From Pomphorhynchus laevis (lineage: Eukaryota; Acanthocephala; Palaeacanthocephala; Echinorhynchida; Pomphorhynchidae): a stretch of 64,000 nt of DNA. The stretch is from the NCBI GenBank assembly GCA_012934845.2, contig WNNJ02000308.1, positions 62,001 through 126,000 on the forward strand, written 5' to 3'. The notes below the pieces were generated by a model. The model made no database searches, had not been told where the DNA came from, and saw nothing but the letters and a program-made list of their open reading frames with translations. The translations under genes were made by a program, and so were the position numbers. Positions 49,885 through 62,935 of the stretch are shown piece after piece. Position 1 is the first letter of the stretch; the number at the start of each line of letters is the position of its first letter.

Positions 49885-52712
49885 GGTCATCTAAACTTTA
49901 GCCAGACATCATTGCTATCACTGAAACGTGGATCCACCCAGATATTATAGACAGTGAAATAGCGCTCGATGGATATACACACTTACGCGCAGACCGACTA
50001 TCATACAAAGGCGGTGGCGTCGTTCTTTATGCTAAAGATCCCCTATTTTTTAAAACCATTGAGTTTTCGTGTGGGCAAGATATCAGCTCTGACTTTCTGT
50101 GGACCACTTCTAGGGACACTGTAAAAGGTGTCTTCACTATAGGGCCTGTTCCATCCCACCTTCGTCGCTCGTCTCGGATATTTGCAATTCATTACTCATG
50201 CACGCATCATCTGGTTCACCTACATTGATATGGGCGACTTCAATATGCCGAACATCGATTGGGACTTGATGATCCCCACTTCTCGTTGTGACGTTACTCT
50301 TCAAGCTTATTAGATACCTTCATCTTTCTCGACCTTACTTAGCATGTAAGGGAATTCACTCGTGTTCGAGGATCAAGTCGATCAATTTTAGATCTATGCC
50401 TCTCTAGTAGTGAGCATCTGGTGAATCTTATAGAGTACTTTCCTCCTCTCGGCTGCAGCGATCACCGTCTTTTATCCATTCGGTCTTCTCTAATGGGTCG
50501 TTCTCGCACTTCATGCCACTCCTTAAATATGCACAAAACCGACTATGCTAAACTGAGAGAGTCGCTGTTCCGAGTAGTATGGCCAGATCCCTCACTACAC
50601 GGAATTGAGTTTGCATGGGATTTTTTCAAATGTACTCTACAGGCTGCCATTAGCTACCATAGCCCGGTTAAACGATTCTCTAGTGTTGCCTCTCGTCTAC
50701 CCTGGTTGATAGTAAGGTCAGCAGTGCCATAAAGTTGCGTGACCGCAAATTCCAAGAATTTAAAAATGGTCATTGTTCCTACCGACTGTACAAACAGACA
50801 AGAAACTTTGCAACATCGTTAAAAATATCCAAGCTCAAGCATTTCATTGATTCCCTCTGCCGCTGTTGCGTGGGCAACTCATCCCGTTTTTTAAAACATC
50901 TCAGGTCCCATCTGAAGCCCGGAAATATAATTAAATGTCTCGCCAACGTACAAGGGAAAATTCTGAATGACCCGAAGCTCATAGCAGAGGAATTCAGTAT
51001 TCACTGCTCAAATATCGCATTCGAGGTCCCTTCGTCTTCCAACTATACCCGGTCCTCTGGTCTCCCGAATCATAAATCATGCGTATTTGATTTCAGCGAG
51101 CGAGACGTGTGGGAAGTACTGAGACAGCTGCCGAATTCACTTGCTGCTGGTCCTGACAGACTTCCTCCCTTACTTTTTTATGAATCAGCTGATATTTTAT
51201 GTAGACCGCTTTTTCAATTATTTCCGTGCTCGATATCTAGCGGCGTACTTCCTAATGACTGGAAGAAGTCTCTGGTTCTTCCACTGTTCAAGAAGGGCGA
51301 ACGTACTTCTGTGAATAATTACCGACCTATCAGTCTCACTTGTGTGGCTTGTAAAGTTCTCGAAAAACTAATTGATAAAGCTCTCCGTTTCCACCTTGAA
51401 AGTCTCAATATATTCAGTGATGTACAACATGGCTTCAGGAAGAACAGATCTACGATCACCAATCTTGCAACATAAAGACACAGTTGGGCTGATTCAATGC
51501 GATCAGATGTTGGACTCAATGTGCTTTTCTTTGATCTGTCTAAAGCCTTCGACTGTGTGAAACATGACATTTTACTCTCAGAACTTTGGCACTGCGGTAT
51601 CAGAGGTCCTATCCATAGATGGCTGCATTCATTCCTAACATCTCATTTCTTCGCAGTCAAGATCGGCGGTGTCTTGTCTGAATTGCGTCCTATGTTTATA
51701 GGGGTTCCTCGGGGGTGTGTAATCAGCCCACTACTCTTCAACGTCTACATCAACTCACTCCCTTCTGTCATAAATTCACAGTGTCTTCTGTACGCTGACG
51801 ACCTCAAAATATGGCGTTCATTGAATAGTCCCAGTGATGTAACTATACTCCAGAAAGATGTCGAGATGGTTTCTCGATGGTGCAATGCTGTCGGACTCAA
51901 AGTGAACCTGCGAAATGGTTCCACCTACATATTGGAAAAGGGACCTTCAGTTGTAGCTACCGAATTGATGACTGTCAGATTGTAAAGGTATCGCAAATGT
52001 CGAACATGGGTGTGATTGTAACTAGTGACTTAAGCTCCCGCTCTCATGTCGATCATGTTGTAAGCAAGTGCGTTCGCCTCCTCGGTCTAGTACGTAGGGT
52101 GTTCGGTCATCTTGATTCTGTGGGATTGCGTACCCTTTACTAATGCGCAATCCTCCCACACATGTTGTATGGGTCCGTCGTTGCTCGCCCTCAGTTCCAG
52201 CTTGAGCTGGACGCTTACGAACGCATTCTTTATCGGTGCACACATTTAGTGCGGTCCATACGTTCGTTACCTTACGAGGAACGCATGCGCTGTCTTGACG
52301 TTCCCCCCAGTGAAAATTGCACTAAAATTTAATGATCTGATATTCGTGTAAAGGTGCTTGACCACCCCCAGGCCACTGTTGCAAGACACGTTTGAGCTAA
52401 GAACCAACGATCGCCTACGTGGTCACAACTATATGCTGAAGAGAAGACGAGCCTGCAATAAACGAATATCAACAATCCATGATAGAATTGTACCTATCTG
52501 GAATGGTATACTTGCTGTGACGATAAATGGTAACCAGGGGAGTTTTTAAACGAGGGTTACGAAATTACCTCAGGATGCGTTGTCGTCATGTCTGAGTTGC
52601 ACATTATTTCGTTTATTTATTTAATTTATAATTTTTTAAATTTTCTTCTGTTTTCCATGTTGTGAATCAACATGTTCGAACTGTTCAAGCTCTTTTTGTT
52701 GTCGAAAATATA
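49885..52712 (+). mobile_element. CR1-like LINE, ORF2 nearly complete, broken
   Basis: From left to right: endonuclease part PDIIAITETWIHPDIIDSEI (about 49,900-49,960) with GGGVVLYAKD, then GCSDHRLLSIRS (50,452) and linker frame 50421-50732. Next come RT frames 50735-51475 (NSLAAGPDRLPPLLFY, VNNYRPISLTCVACKVLEKL, QHGFRKNRSTITN), 51497-51985 (DLSKAFDCVKHD, GVPRGCVISPLL, LLYADDLKIW) and 51877-52143, and the C-terminal tail to about 52,555. The 3' UTR ends GTCGAAAATATAATAATA, as in the copy at the window start. ORF1 and the endonuclease start are missing. Around five frame changes or stops are visible; motif B has PRGC for PQGS. Confidence 0.75.
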
Positions 52713-53905
52713 ATAATACATGATCTTCCTTGATTTTAGTCGGGCATTTGATCGCGTTCCGCACGTGATGTTGCTTGGTGTTCTGCAATCGTCTCAATCG
52801 ATAAAAATGGCTAATAGATTGGATTCAGAATTTTCTATGCGACCGCCTTTTTCGCGTACGGGTAGGTCAATCTTTATCATCACCTCGAAAAGTATATATC
52901 GGTGTACCTCAAGGGTCTTACTTGCGTCCAGTCATCTTCAACATATTCATAAATACCTTACTGAATGAGCTAGTTAGATCAAAGTCTTGCGAGTTCTCGG
53001 CTTTTGCAGATGACCTGAAATTATAGAGGACCATTAAGGATCTGGAAGATATTGTGTGTTTGCAGAAGGCAATAAATGTAGTACATGGTTGGTCTCAATT
53101 AACGGGTATCCACTAAAATGTGCCCAAGTGTGTACACTTGCGTTTCCGCAAAAATAGTTTAAAATCAAGCTATTACATTGGAAGTGAGTATTGTGGAAAT
53201 AGAACATGTTCAAAACCTTGGCGTCACAGTGCACCGATCTCTTAAAACACGGGAGAATACGATGCGTGTATATAGCGCAGCTAGGCGGATAATGCATATA
53301 ATTACGAGTTGTTTCTCCACACCGAATCCTCAGTCATTAGCCATATTATACAATGCTAAGATTCAACCATTGATCGAATATGCTGCACCGATTGCATTTC
53401 CATGTACGAAAGATGACATCTCAAAGTTTGAACGCATACTACACAGTGTCACACGCTTATCTCCTAGCTTGAGAACTCTCCCTTATGAGCAGCGGCTCTT
53501 TCATCTTGGATTGAGTTCCATATTTTGTCGCCTAGTGTTCCTAGACATGTGCTCTATGTATCACATCGTACATCGGTATGTAGGATTCCCTATTAAGGTT
53601 ACAAGGAGAAATTGTCGACAAAGAAGGAGAGAACATTATCTTTGTCTAGATATTTTGTGCCATGAAAATTTATCTAAAAAATTTCGACTTTCCCACCGAG
53701 CGTGTAACTTATGGAATTATTTACCTCTTCCGTTGTGAATGCTGCGAGCTTTCTGGATTTTCGAAAAATGCTGAAGAATTGGTTAATGAAGCCGAATGTG
53801 GTACGTCGGATCACGGCGTTTCATAAATGACCTTTTTCTTTCTTTTCATGGTCGTGATCGAGCAAAACAACCTTGTGGCTAATGCTCTGTATGTAATAAT
53901 AATTG
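52713..53905 (+). mobile_element. CR1-like LINE, 5'-truncated at RT motif A
   Basis: It starts abruptly with MIFLDFSRAFDRVPHVMLLG, continues in shifted frames through VPQGSYLRPVIFNIF-like and FADDLKL-like residues, and is best preserved at 53178-53738 (VEIEHVQNLGVTVHRSL, KIQPLIEYAAPIAFPCTKDD, RTLPYEQRLFHLGLSS, HRACNLWNYLPLP). The 3' end has CCTTGTGGCTAATGCTCTGT and TAATAATAAT at about 53,895. It follows the previous CR1's tail directly, in the same orientation. Confidence 0.7.
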
Positions 53906-56500
53906 CTGCAGACGTCACTTGGCAGGTCATTAATGTAAATATTAAACAATGTCGAGCTAAGTACGGCACTGTATGGAACCCCGCTAGTTAAATCTCTATA
54001 TTAGGATATTGAGTTATGTACCTTGACGGCAAACGAGCGTTTTTCTAAAAATGCTTTAATCCTATTGAGAATCTAGTCACGGAAACCTAGCAAACTAAGC
54101 TTGGTAAGTAGTTTTGCATGTGAGACATGATCGAAGGCTTTAGATAAGTCGAGGAAAATTGCATCGATGCTGACTTTTTCTTCAGCAGAATTAATCCAGC
54201 TAGCTCTAGCTAGTAGTAGATTTGTAATAGTTGAACGATTCGGTCCGAATCCCTGTTGGCAGTTACTTAAATATTTTTTATCTTCCAAATACGCCCAAAT
54301 GTGTTTCGAAATCAATTTTTAGAATTTTGCAAACAATACTTTTCAAACTTATAGGGCTCTAAATTTCAATGTAATTTCTATCTCCTTTTTTGGCCTAGTT
54401 ATTGAGAACGTAGCCAAAAGATAAAGAACTACGAAAAATAGAAGCTAATTGTAAGTATATAACTAGTGCCAGTTCACTAATGAAGATTTAGAAAAATCTA
54501 TAAGGGCATGTTACTTTCAAAATTTGTAGATTAGTCAATGCTTATAGCAATTCGTCATTTGAAATATCAATGTGTGATAATACTGTATTGAATGAGGAAC
54601 TGTTATCGGCATCTGCATGATGGACGGGTTGAAAAGGTACGACTTCATACGATGAAAATTTATCTGCAAAAATATTGCCACTAGACGGGGTATTTGCTCC
54701 GTGGATCCATTTTCGATCTGTATATAAGAAATATCGTAACTTTTGTACAACGATGTAAAACTTGATTGAAAGAACTCCAAGGATTATTTCCATTTTCCTG
54801 TCAGATGCTATATATAATCCCGTTTCTTTTGTTTTTAAATAAGGGTTACGAAATCTCGCCGAGTACGAAATAATTCGAAGGAAGACTCACTTCTTCTAAA
54901 CAAGTTAAAAGTTTTGTTTCGGCGGTTAATTGCTGCTCGTAATTCAGAATCAAATCATTTTGGCTTTCTTTTCATTTTACGCATACATGTTGGTGTGAAG
55001 TATTCAAACGTTTTGAGTAAGATCAACTTGAAGTGGTTCTACAATCCCTAAAGCCCCTATTTGTGAGGGATTCGGTCAGTTTGTCAAATATAGCACATTT
55101 CGCTCACTCTTTAAGTTAGTTTTGAATGAATTAATAAAAGGCTGTCGTATATCTTCTCTAATAATACCAAAATACTATATTTCGATGACTATAGTAACGT
55201 GGTCACTGGCTCCAACGTGAGGTCGAATTCTAAACGGTCCACTATCGATAAGCTACTTGTCAAACAAAGATCAAAATCAACATCCTTACACCTCTCATAA
55301 TTGTTAATAATATTTCTATATATGCTAGAGAATGTGTTTACAGAACTGGCAATTACGTTCATTGGAGTTGATGGTGATCGGTAAAAAAGCGCCCAGAAGT
55401 AGCGGATCGTAATTAGGTCTGTCAAGAGACAACCATATATGTTCACAATAATTGATAATATCGCATGCTAGTTCCAAAGTCTTGAAAGTCAGTATGCCTT
55501 TGATATAAATAACAACTCCACCACCTTTACAGATTTCTCTATCACAACGTACTAAGGTAAAACCAGATATAACAATTTCTTCGTCAAGTATCTTAGGTTT
55601 GAGCCAAGTTTCGGTTATAATCAGAATGTTAATTGATCTTTCTTGAACCAAAACAGTAAGTTCATCCCATTTGTTGACAATGCTCACTACATTCGAATAC
55701 AATATCAGAAAGGGGTTATATTTGAATTTGGATTGTAAGTTTTGAAACTTGGTTGATAAGTTCCAAACGTTGGTAGATCAATTTTTTGAGAAGTCGCATT
55801 TAACATATTCCGAATGATCCACAAACTGAAATTTGGATTGGGAGAGTAAACGTTCGCCGCCAGACTACACAAAAAAAATAATTACAAGATCTTTTTTTAC
55901 CATTATCTACACTCTTTCGCGAAGTTCTTTGGTAGCATATTTATAATGCGCGCGATCTTCCGGGGACAAATCTCGTCACATCTTCTGTAATCCTGTGTCT
56001 GCTAAGTGAAAACCATAACGCAGTGCTAGAGTGCACATTTAGGAATCTTTCAAAATTCCTTTGATCAAACGAGGCTTACCATCATCGAGTATCTTACCCA
56101 GTCTATACAGATGTTGAACGTGGAAGTTTTATAATTCGATGGATGGACAGGTATGAAGTAGGAATGAAAAGAATATCCGATCAGAATCAACATAGTGTTT
56201 TAATCGTAAGAGCCTTGCAACAGATGATGATTCCTTAAGGTTTACAATGATTAAGCAGTTTGAGCTGTCACGATTCTTATTAACCTTGTTTTCCCATGAA
56301 GTAAATCTGAAGGCTTTGGAAATGGGGTCATACTGCTGTCATGATCTGAATCGGAAGTAGAAGCAGTAGTTGAACGCACCCTATCATACTTTGTTCTGTT
56401 TGCTATCTTTTGACAGAGAATGATTCATTAAGTGAAGAGGCAATTTTTTGGATTGATTTTTAATTTTAAAAATCAATAAATTTTAATTATTTTTATAATT
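53906..56500 (-). mobile_element. CR1-like LINE, minus strand, ORF1 end to RT motif B
   Basis: The minus strand holds an ORF1 part with NCLIIVNLKESSSVARLLR and LYRLGKILDDGKPRLIKGIL and DLSPEDRAHYKYATKELRER (about 56,270-55,920). The endonuclease follows (55702-55325: YSNVVSIVNKWDELTVLVQ, LIITETWLKPKI, GGGVVIYIKG), then the linker. The RT has QQGFGPNRSTITNLL, IDAIFLDLSKAFDHVSH (54315-54073) and SGVPYSAVLSSTLFNIYIND, and stops after motif B where it meets the preceding CR1 tail. The 3' third is therefore missing, and several frame changes are present. Confidence 0.65.
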
Positions 56501-56544
56501 AATTTTTGATTCATTTAGTGGTGAATAACGATTCACAACCTAAT

Positions 56545-57135
56545 TCGCGTTGAAGAAATATACAATCTAAAGGATCCTTCATAACTGCCCAAATCTTTAA
56601 ATAATCGGTGAATGCTAAATGACAATATTTGATCTCAACAGGCAAACATTTTATGTAAGTTATGAATACTATTGCACCATACACCGATCCCTTAGTAGCC
56701 CGGAAAAATAAAAATTCGGATTATGACATGCTACTACCTGTTCGCACTTTAAAAAATCGCTGATCAAGGAACACCCTAATCTAATCACTTATTTAACGGG
56801 CACTTTGTAATTATGCAATACTAATTAGTTAGATAAAATAAATAACATTAATAGTTAGATAATACTTCATCGAATGAATTAGAGAAATTGAGGAATACCA
56901 AATTAACCGAGTGGCCTGATATAACATTATCCACCTACTTTTCACGGACAGTTACTATATTAGTAAATCTTGATCGACCAGCCCTTAACCATGTTGATAG
57001 TCGTCAAGAATGTGATATTCTTTGAGATTTACACGTAATTTATTTGCAATAATACGTTCCAGCATTTTTGAATATTCGTTGCAGCATTAATTGGCCGCAA
57101 ATCTGGATAGAAATAACATAAATGTAAATTGTAGA
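56545..57135 (-). pseudogene. CR1 RT remnant
   Basis: In several frames the minus strand gives KMLERIIANKLRVNLKEYHI and LDDYQHG, then VNLVFLNFSNSFDEV-like motif A, then KGSVYGAIVFITYIKCLPVE and AFTDYLKIWAVMKDP, in which the YADD region is lost. More decayed than the CR1 copies beside it. Confidence 0.5.
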
Positions 57136-58540
57136 TAATGGCGAAAACAGCGGATATCTAAGTATCAGAAATCTAGGAGTGGTTCAATCTATACTGGAAA
57201 TATCGATTTAATTGTGAAATATGTTTAGAAACAAATGTAAGTAATAAGAAAGTTAAAACATCATCTGACGAAACATACATGAAAAATGATCAAGTTTTTC
57301 TAACTCAAGTCGTACTTCATTTAACTCTACGCGCAAGAAATTACATGAAAGAGATACTGGGTTTAATTCACAGGTAGAATTTTATTTATTTATACTTACG
57401 ACAGAAGTGGGGACCCAATGCTCATAAAAATGGTTTACATGAACAAAAAGCAAGGAAAAAGATTTAGAAATCTTCGTTGAATATTCATAGTCTAACTTTG
57501 TGGAATTAGCTATTCATTCCTCTTCGGATATTCCATAAATTTACGTTTATTTGTTATTTTAACTTCAGCAGATAATATATTTTATACAGGAACCAACTTT
57601 TGAGAACGATCAATGATGCGGTGGATAAAATTCGATTAAGAAAATTAGAGGGATACAATGCCTATGTAATTTAGAATAAGTCATTGAGTTGCTTAATGCT
57701 GAATACAATGAACTGCACATATATGCGAATATGAAAGTAATCTGTAATCAACATATATAATATCGCCGGAAGTAAATGATTTCAAAAGGTAAATGAACTG
57801 CGTGAACTTGGAATCAATAACTCCAGTAAAGGTGAAGCAAAAATGACTTTGTTCATTAATTTATAAACTGAACCTAATTAATAACAAATTTCAACGGTAT
57901 TACTAAATCACAGTGAAATTGGTCATAACAAAGGGGGGAAATAAGAAATTAGTACAATACTGATTTCTGCACAAATCCTAACGAACCGCAAGTATTCCGC
58001 TAATCAACAACCGTGTAGATTCAAGACAGCCCTTAACAATAATTTAGAGTCTAATGGATATTTTTTACAACTAAGCAGTCGTTAAAATTAAATTAATACA
58101 AATTGTGTGGAAAAAATATCACTCAAATATCATTATGATAAAGTTCAAAACGCTCATTCGTCTCAAACAGAATAAATACATCATATTTCGAGCAAACCGA
58201 TTTTAAAATTCCATGACGAAACGTGCTTTATATCAGATGAATATGCTTTATCCATATTATTATAAATGTATTATTAAAAAAAGAATTATTATAATATCCA
58301 TATTATAATATCCATATTATTATAAATGAAACAACAAGGACAAAACAAAACTCACAAATGACAAACATTTTGGGTTAACATACCTTTACGAAAGATATTT
58401 CAAATTGAAATGGGTCGCAAAAAGCAAAATGAAATAACTGAATAAGTATCACGTCTAGTTGAATTTGATTCTGACAGCTGTAACGTTTAAACTTCGTTAA
58501 AAGAGTTTGAGATCTTAAAAAAGTTTGAGATCTAAAGTAA
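57136..58540. other. Gene-poor stretch with a possible LINE 3' end
   Basis: Around 57,385-57,440 the minus strand reads like a LINE terminus (CTTCTGTCGTAAGTATAAAT followed by AAATAAA). Before it come residues that might be a CR1 C-terminus, but the match is weak. Short duplications of AATATCCATATTATTATAAA lie near 58,250-58,330, and AGTTTGAGATCT is repeated near 58,505-58,533. No other gene was recognised. Confidence 0.35.
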
Positions 58541-58662
58541 ATACAATTTCAGTTCCAGATTGCTTATATTTGGTTATATTAAGTTCTATACAATAAATAA
58601 CATACAATCTAATATACATACAACGAGGAGAATAAAATCACGAATCAAACGACTATATACAA

Positions 58663-60058
58663 ATGGGTCGGAAAAAACAAAAGTCTCAAGTTCCCAACCA
58701 TGTCGCGTCCAACACCGATGTTAGAGATGTTTCCAATGGATCTGAACAACAAGTCCTTTGCTCAAACAATGATTGTCACACGTGGGTAAGTATTTGGACT
58801 TCAGAATCCCAGGCATCTTGCCTTGCAGACAACGAATTCTACTGTGGCTACTGTTCGGCTAAGATGATAAATACGATGAAGAGTGAAATAGAGAGTATCA
58901 AGACAAATATATTGAAACTATCTGGCAATGCAGCGATGTCCACACATGCCTCTTCGTATTGTAATAAGTTTAAACCTCGATGCCCAATTCTTCCTCATTC
59001 GATTGCCTCTAAGAATGCCAAATCTCCCATCTCTTCTACAGGTATTACTATACATCCTTCAATTTTGCCCAATCAATCAGCTAAATCTTCTGATGTTACT
59101 GTCATTGACCATTTGTGACCCAGTATTTCTTTAGTCGTATCAGATAAATCACCTTACATTTCTACCCCTCATTGCGTTTCTACATCATCATCAGATAATC
59201 CATCATCAGATAATCTGAAGGAGCCGCAAATTGTATCGCAGCAAGATGGATTTTGTCAAGTTTATGATAAATCTACCGAGACAGTGACGGAGCCGCAAAT
59301 TGTTACAACTAATGTATTTTCACTCCCCGACACCCCACGTCCCGTCCTTCCCGTCTCGTTTCTCAATACCTTGCATCCATCAATCAAAATCACCTCCACC
59401 AACCTCCACTATCCTTCCACTCATAACCTTTCCTCACATCGCTTGCCACCCTCTTTATTATCATTATCCTCTGTCTCCCGTCGTCAAACCAAATCCCTCC
59501 AAATCATCAACTGCCAGCTCTTCTATCGTGATCTCACCTACTCACGACAGTCGTCCTCCTTTACGGAAGCGCTTTGCTTCTCGCGATCGTTGCGTCATTG
59601 TCACTAATATCACGCCTTCTAACTCCTTATCTCCACAAGCACGTCTAGACCACGATGTTTCCGCCTTCAGATCCATCCTCTCGTCTATTGTCCCTGCGGA
59701 TAAACCATCCTTTTTCAAGGACATTTCTCCTGTCGCATTCATCCGTCTAAACAAATCTTCTCAATCTAATCCTTCCCAGCCCCCTCTCCTAAAAATTGTT
59801 TTCAAGCATCGCTCTCACGCGTCTTCTGTCCTCTCTCAACGATTCAAACTCATGTCATCTTCAACCACTCGAATTTTCCCCGATCGCGCCCCTTCTGAAA
59901 TCGCTCAAATCTCTTCAGCCCGCATCGAAAAACGCAGTCGTGAGGAAAACGGTGAAACATCACTCTCCATCCGAAATATAGACGGAAATTTTCAAGTTGT
60001 CCACACCCGTCCAAAAATTCGATGGCGCTCCATCTCTCCTATGTGTCTTCTCCACTAG
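58663..60058 (+). pseudogene. L2-B ORF1
   Basis: ATG 58663 starts MGRKKQKSQVPNHVA. Residues about 32-66 hold CSNNDCHTWVSIWTSE and FYCGYCSAKM, a C4 zinc-binding, PHD-like module, followed by a predicted helical piece IKTNILKLSG. A TGA at 59116-59118 interrupts the frame, which then stays open to 59,607. The downstream part continues in the next frame (from about 59,450) with RCVIVTNITPSN, ARLDHDVSAFRSILSSIVPA, PPLLKIVFKHRSHASSVLSQ, RIFPDRAPSEIAQ and the end SLSIRNIDGNFQVVHTRPKI. The RRM-like C-terminal half and zinc module suggest RNA-binding; role inferred. The start is chosen because a 5' UTR precedes it as in L2-A. Confidence 0.75.
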
Positions 60059-62917
60059 ACTCTTTCGCCACAACACACGGTTTCCGCCTCGGTCTCCTCA
60101 ACACTAGATCTATTCTCAATAAATCCGATCTTATCCTCAACCTATTCACCAAGCAATCCATCGATATCTTCTGCCTCACCGAATCCTGGCACTCAGATTC
60201 CGACGACCTTTCCATTCGCCGTCTGCTCTCTACCGGTTGCTCCCTAGTCGAATCCGCCCGCCCCCTCAGCTCATGCCCTTCTAAATTCTCTAATCATGGC
60301 GGCATCGTCGCATTCGCGCGTCACCCCGCGTCTCTTCGCAAAATCAATCCCCCTTTCAGTCCTTGCTCTTTTGAATTGCTTATATGTCGTTATTCTAACC
60401 CGATCACTCTAGATCTCGTCATTGTATACCGTCCTGGTTCATCAGCTCCTACTGACTCATTTTTTACCAAACTCGCTGACCTCCTCTCTCATTGTTCTTT
60501 GTCATTAATCCCTTCACTCGTTCTAGGCGACTTCAATATCCGCCTAGACCGCCCCTCTTCTACGGATTCCATCCGGTTCATCAACATTCTATCCAACTAC
60601 AATTACAAACTAATCTCCACTGCCCCCACACATATACTTGGTGGGGCACTCGACATCATCGCTGTCCCCGATCATTTTGCTGCCTACACCTCACTGTCCA
60701 TCTCTGATCCTGGTCTATCCGATCACTTTCTTATCACCCTTGATCTCACTCACAATCACACCCCTCCTCACAAACCTAAAATCCTACGTCGCCCTTGGAG
60801 AAATCTTGACCTCTCCTTCTCCGCTCTGCCTTACTCCAATCATCTCTATCATTACCCACAATAACATATTCATCTCCTCACGATCTCGCCTTTCTTTTGA
60901 CTCTGAGCTCACATCCACTCTCGATATTCTCTTGCCCTTCAAGTCTCACCCACACCGTCGCTTGCACCGTGCCCCATGGTTTGACATCCAATGCCTACTC
61001 TCAAAGCGTCGACTCCGCCATGCTTTTCGAGTCTATCACCGCTCTCTCAGACGTGATTTCCGCTCGATCACTCCGTCTTTCCGTGATTCCTATCTTGCTC
61101 TTCGCCGGTCTCATCTCCACCTACTACGTACCAAATGCAACTCCTTCTGGCAGCATAAAATCATCACTTCATTCAACTCTAAGACTCTCTGGCATACTTT
61201 TAACTCAATCCTTGCTCGCTCCTCTTCGCCGTGCAACATCAATGCCAATGATTATTCGTCATTTCTCCAGACTAAAGTATCCACGTTGCTCTCTCACACC
61301 CCGGTCTCCATCCTATCCCACTCTGCCCAGTCTAATCTCATCCTTCCGGAACTCTTTCATCTTCTCCCTGTCTCACCTACAGAAGTATCATCTGTCCTCA
61401 TGTCCTTGCCCAACAAAACCTCACCTGCCGATCCCCTGCCTACTCACATATTAAAATCTATATGCTCATCGATATCCCCATTTCTCACAACCTTGTTTAA
61501 CTCGTCCATCCGCAGTCGTATCTTCCCTTCACACTGGAAATCCGCAATCGTTCGTCCCCTCCTTAAGAAACAATCGCTCGACCCCTCCCTTCCTTCTAGC
61601 TATCGCCCCATTTCACTACTCCCTACTCTTTCAAAGCTCTTAGAACGCCTCATCTTAATACAAATCAACGCTTATCTCTCCTCATCCAATCTGTACCCTC
61701 CTTTCCAATCCGCTTTCCGCTCTAATCACTCGACAGAAATCGCATGCATAAAAGTGTACAACGACTTACTCATTTCTCGAGACAAGGCTCTATATAGTGT
61801 TCTCATCTCCCTCGACCTCTCCTCCGCATTCGACATTGTCGACCACTCCGTCCTCCTTTCTCGCCTTCGTTATGATTACGGCTTTTCTTCCTCCTCCGTA
61901 GCATGGTTCGCATCATATCTATCCGACCGTTCCTTTCGCGTCTGTTCTAATTCATCATCCTCCCCTCCCATCCCTATTTTTTGCGGGGTCCCACAAGGTT
62001 CAGTCCTAGGTCCCCTGCTTTTCTCTCTTCTGCTTGGCGATCTATCTCCGTTTATCAAACCTTACTCCTTTAAGGTCATGCAATACGCCGATGACATTCT
62101 AATCTATGCTCATGCACCCGCACATCGCATACACGATATCGGCATTTCTGCCTCCAACTGTCTTTCTTCTATCTACAAACGTCTCTCCAATCTCCATCTC
62201 GTTCTAAACCCCGAAAAGTCCAAAATAATGTGGATCCTCCCCCGTAAACCAAACATATCTCCTCCCACTGTATATTTTGCCTCATCAATCATCCCCATAG
62301 TCCACAATCTCACTTTCTTAACCTTCCATTTCGATGATTACCTTTCCCTTAAACCCTTCGTCCGTGACAAGGTCCGCTCATCTAACTTAATTCTCCGTGA
62401 TATCCGCCGTATCCGCCCCCTTATCGACTTTCGTTCTTGTATGTCTCTTCTTTCATCGCTTCTTTTCCCTAAAATCGATTACTGCCTTAGCCTTTTCGCC
62501 AATTCTCCAAAATCCATCATCCTACCCCTACAACGAATAATCAACACCGCCGTTCGAGTGCTCTTTCGTCTCCGTCGCTTCGACCACACATCCACATATT
62601 TTGCCCAACTCTCCTGGCCCACCATCCACATCCGCATCAAACTCCGCCTTCTTCTCGTTACTTTTCGTCTCATCGCTGTCGGCTCCCCATCGTTCATCAA
62701 CCTTCCTTTCTTAGACGATACTCGCCCCACCTCGCTATCGCTTCGTTCCTGTCATACCCTCTTACTCCACGTTCCTAATTACTCCAACAACTACGGTCTC
62801 CGATCCTTCCTCGTCGCCGCCTCACTCGCCTGGAATCAACTCCCTCTCGACGTCCGCCGCGCCCCTTCCTTTATCATATTCAAACACCTCCTCCGTTCAC
62901 ACCTTCTCGACACCTGA
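60022..62917 (+). pseudogene. L2-B ORF2: endonuclease and RT, one frame change
   Basis: ATG 60022 lies inside ORF1 in the -1 frame. Endonuclease (residues about 20-260): LNTRSILNKSDLIL, CLTESWHSDSDD, VIVYRPGSSAP, LGDFNIRLDRPS, GGALDIIAVPDHF and LSDHFLITLDL, with the catalytic Asn, Glu, Asp and His positions present. One frame change near 60,860 leads to the frame ending at 62917: linker HRAPWFDIQCLLSKRRLR, RT SSYRPISLLPTLSKLLERLI, FRSNHSTEIACIKVYNDLLI, SLDLSSAFDIVDHS, CGVPQGSVLGPLLFSLLLGD, MQYADDILIYA, then the C-terminal region with LAWNQLPLDVRR. RT motifs are all intact. Confidence 0.85.
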
Positions 62918-62935
62918 TTCACATTCTTGTTTTGT

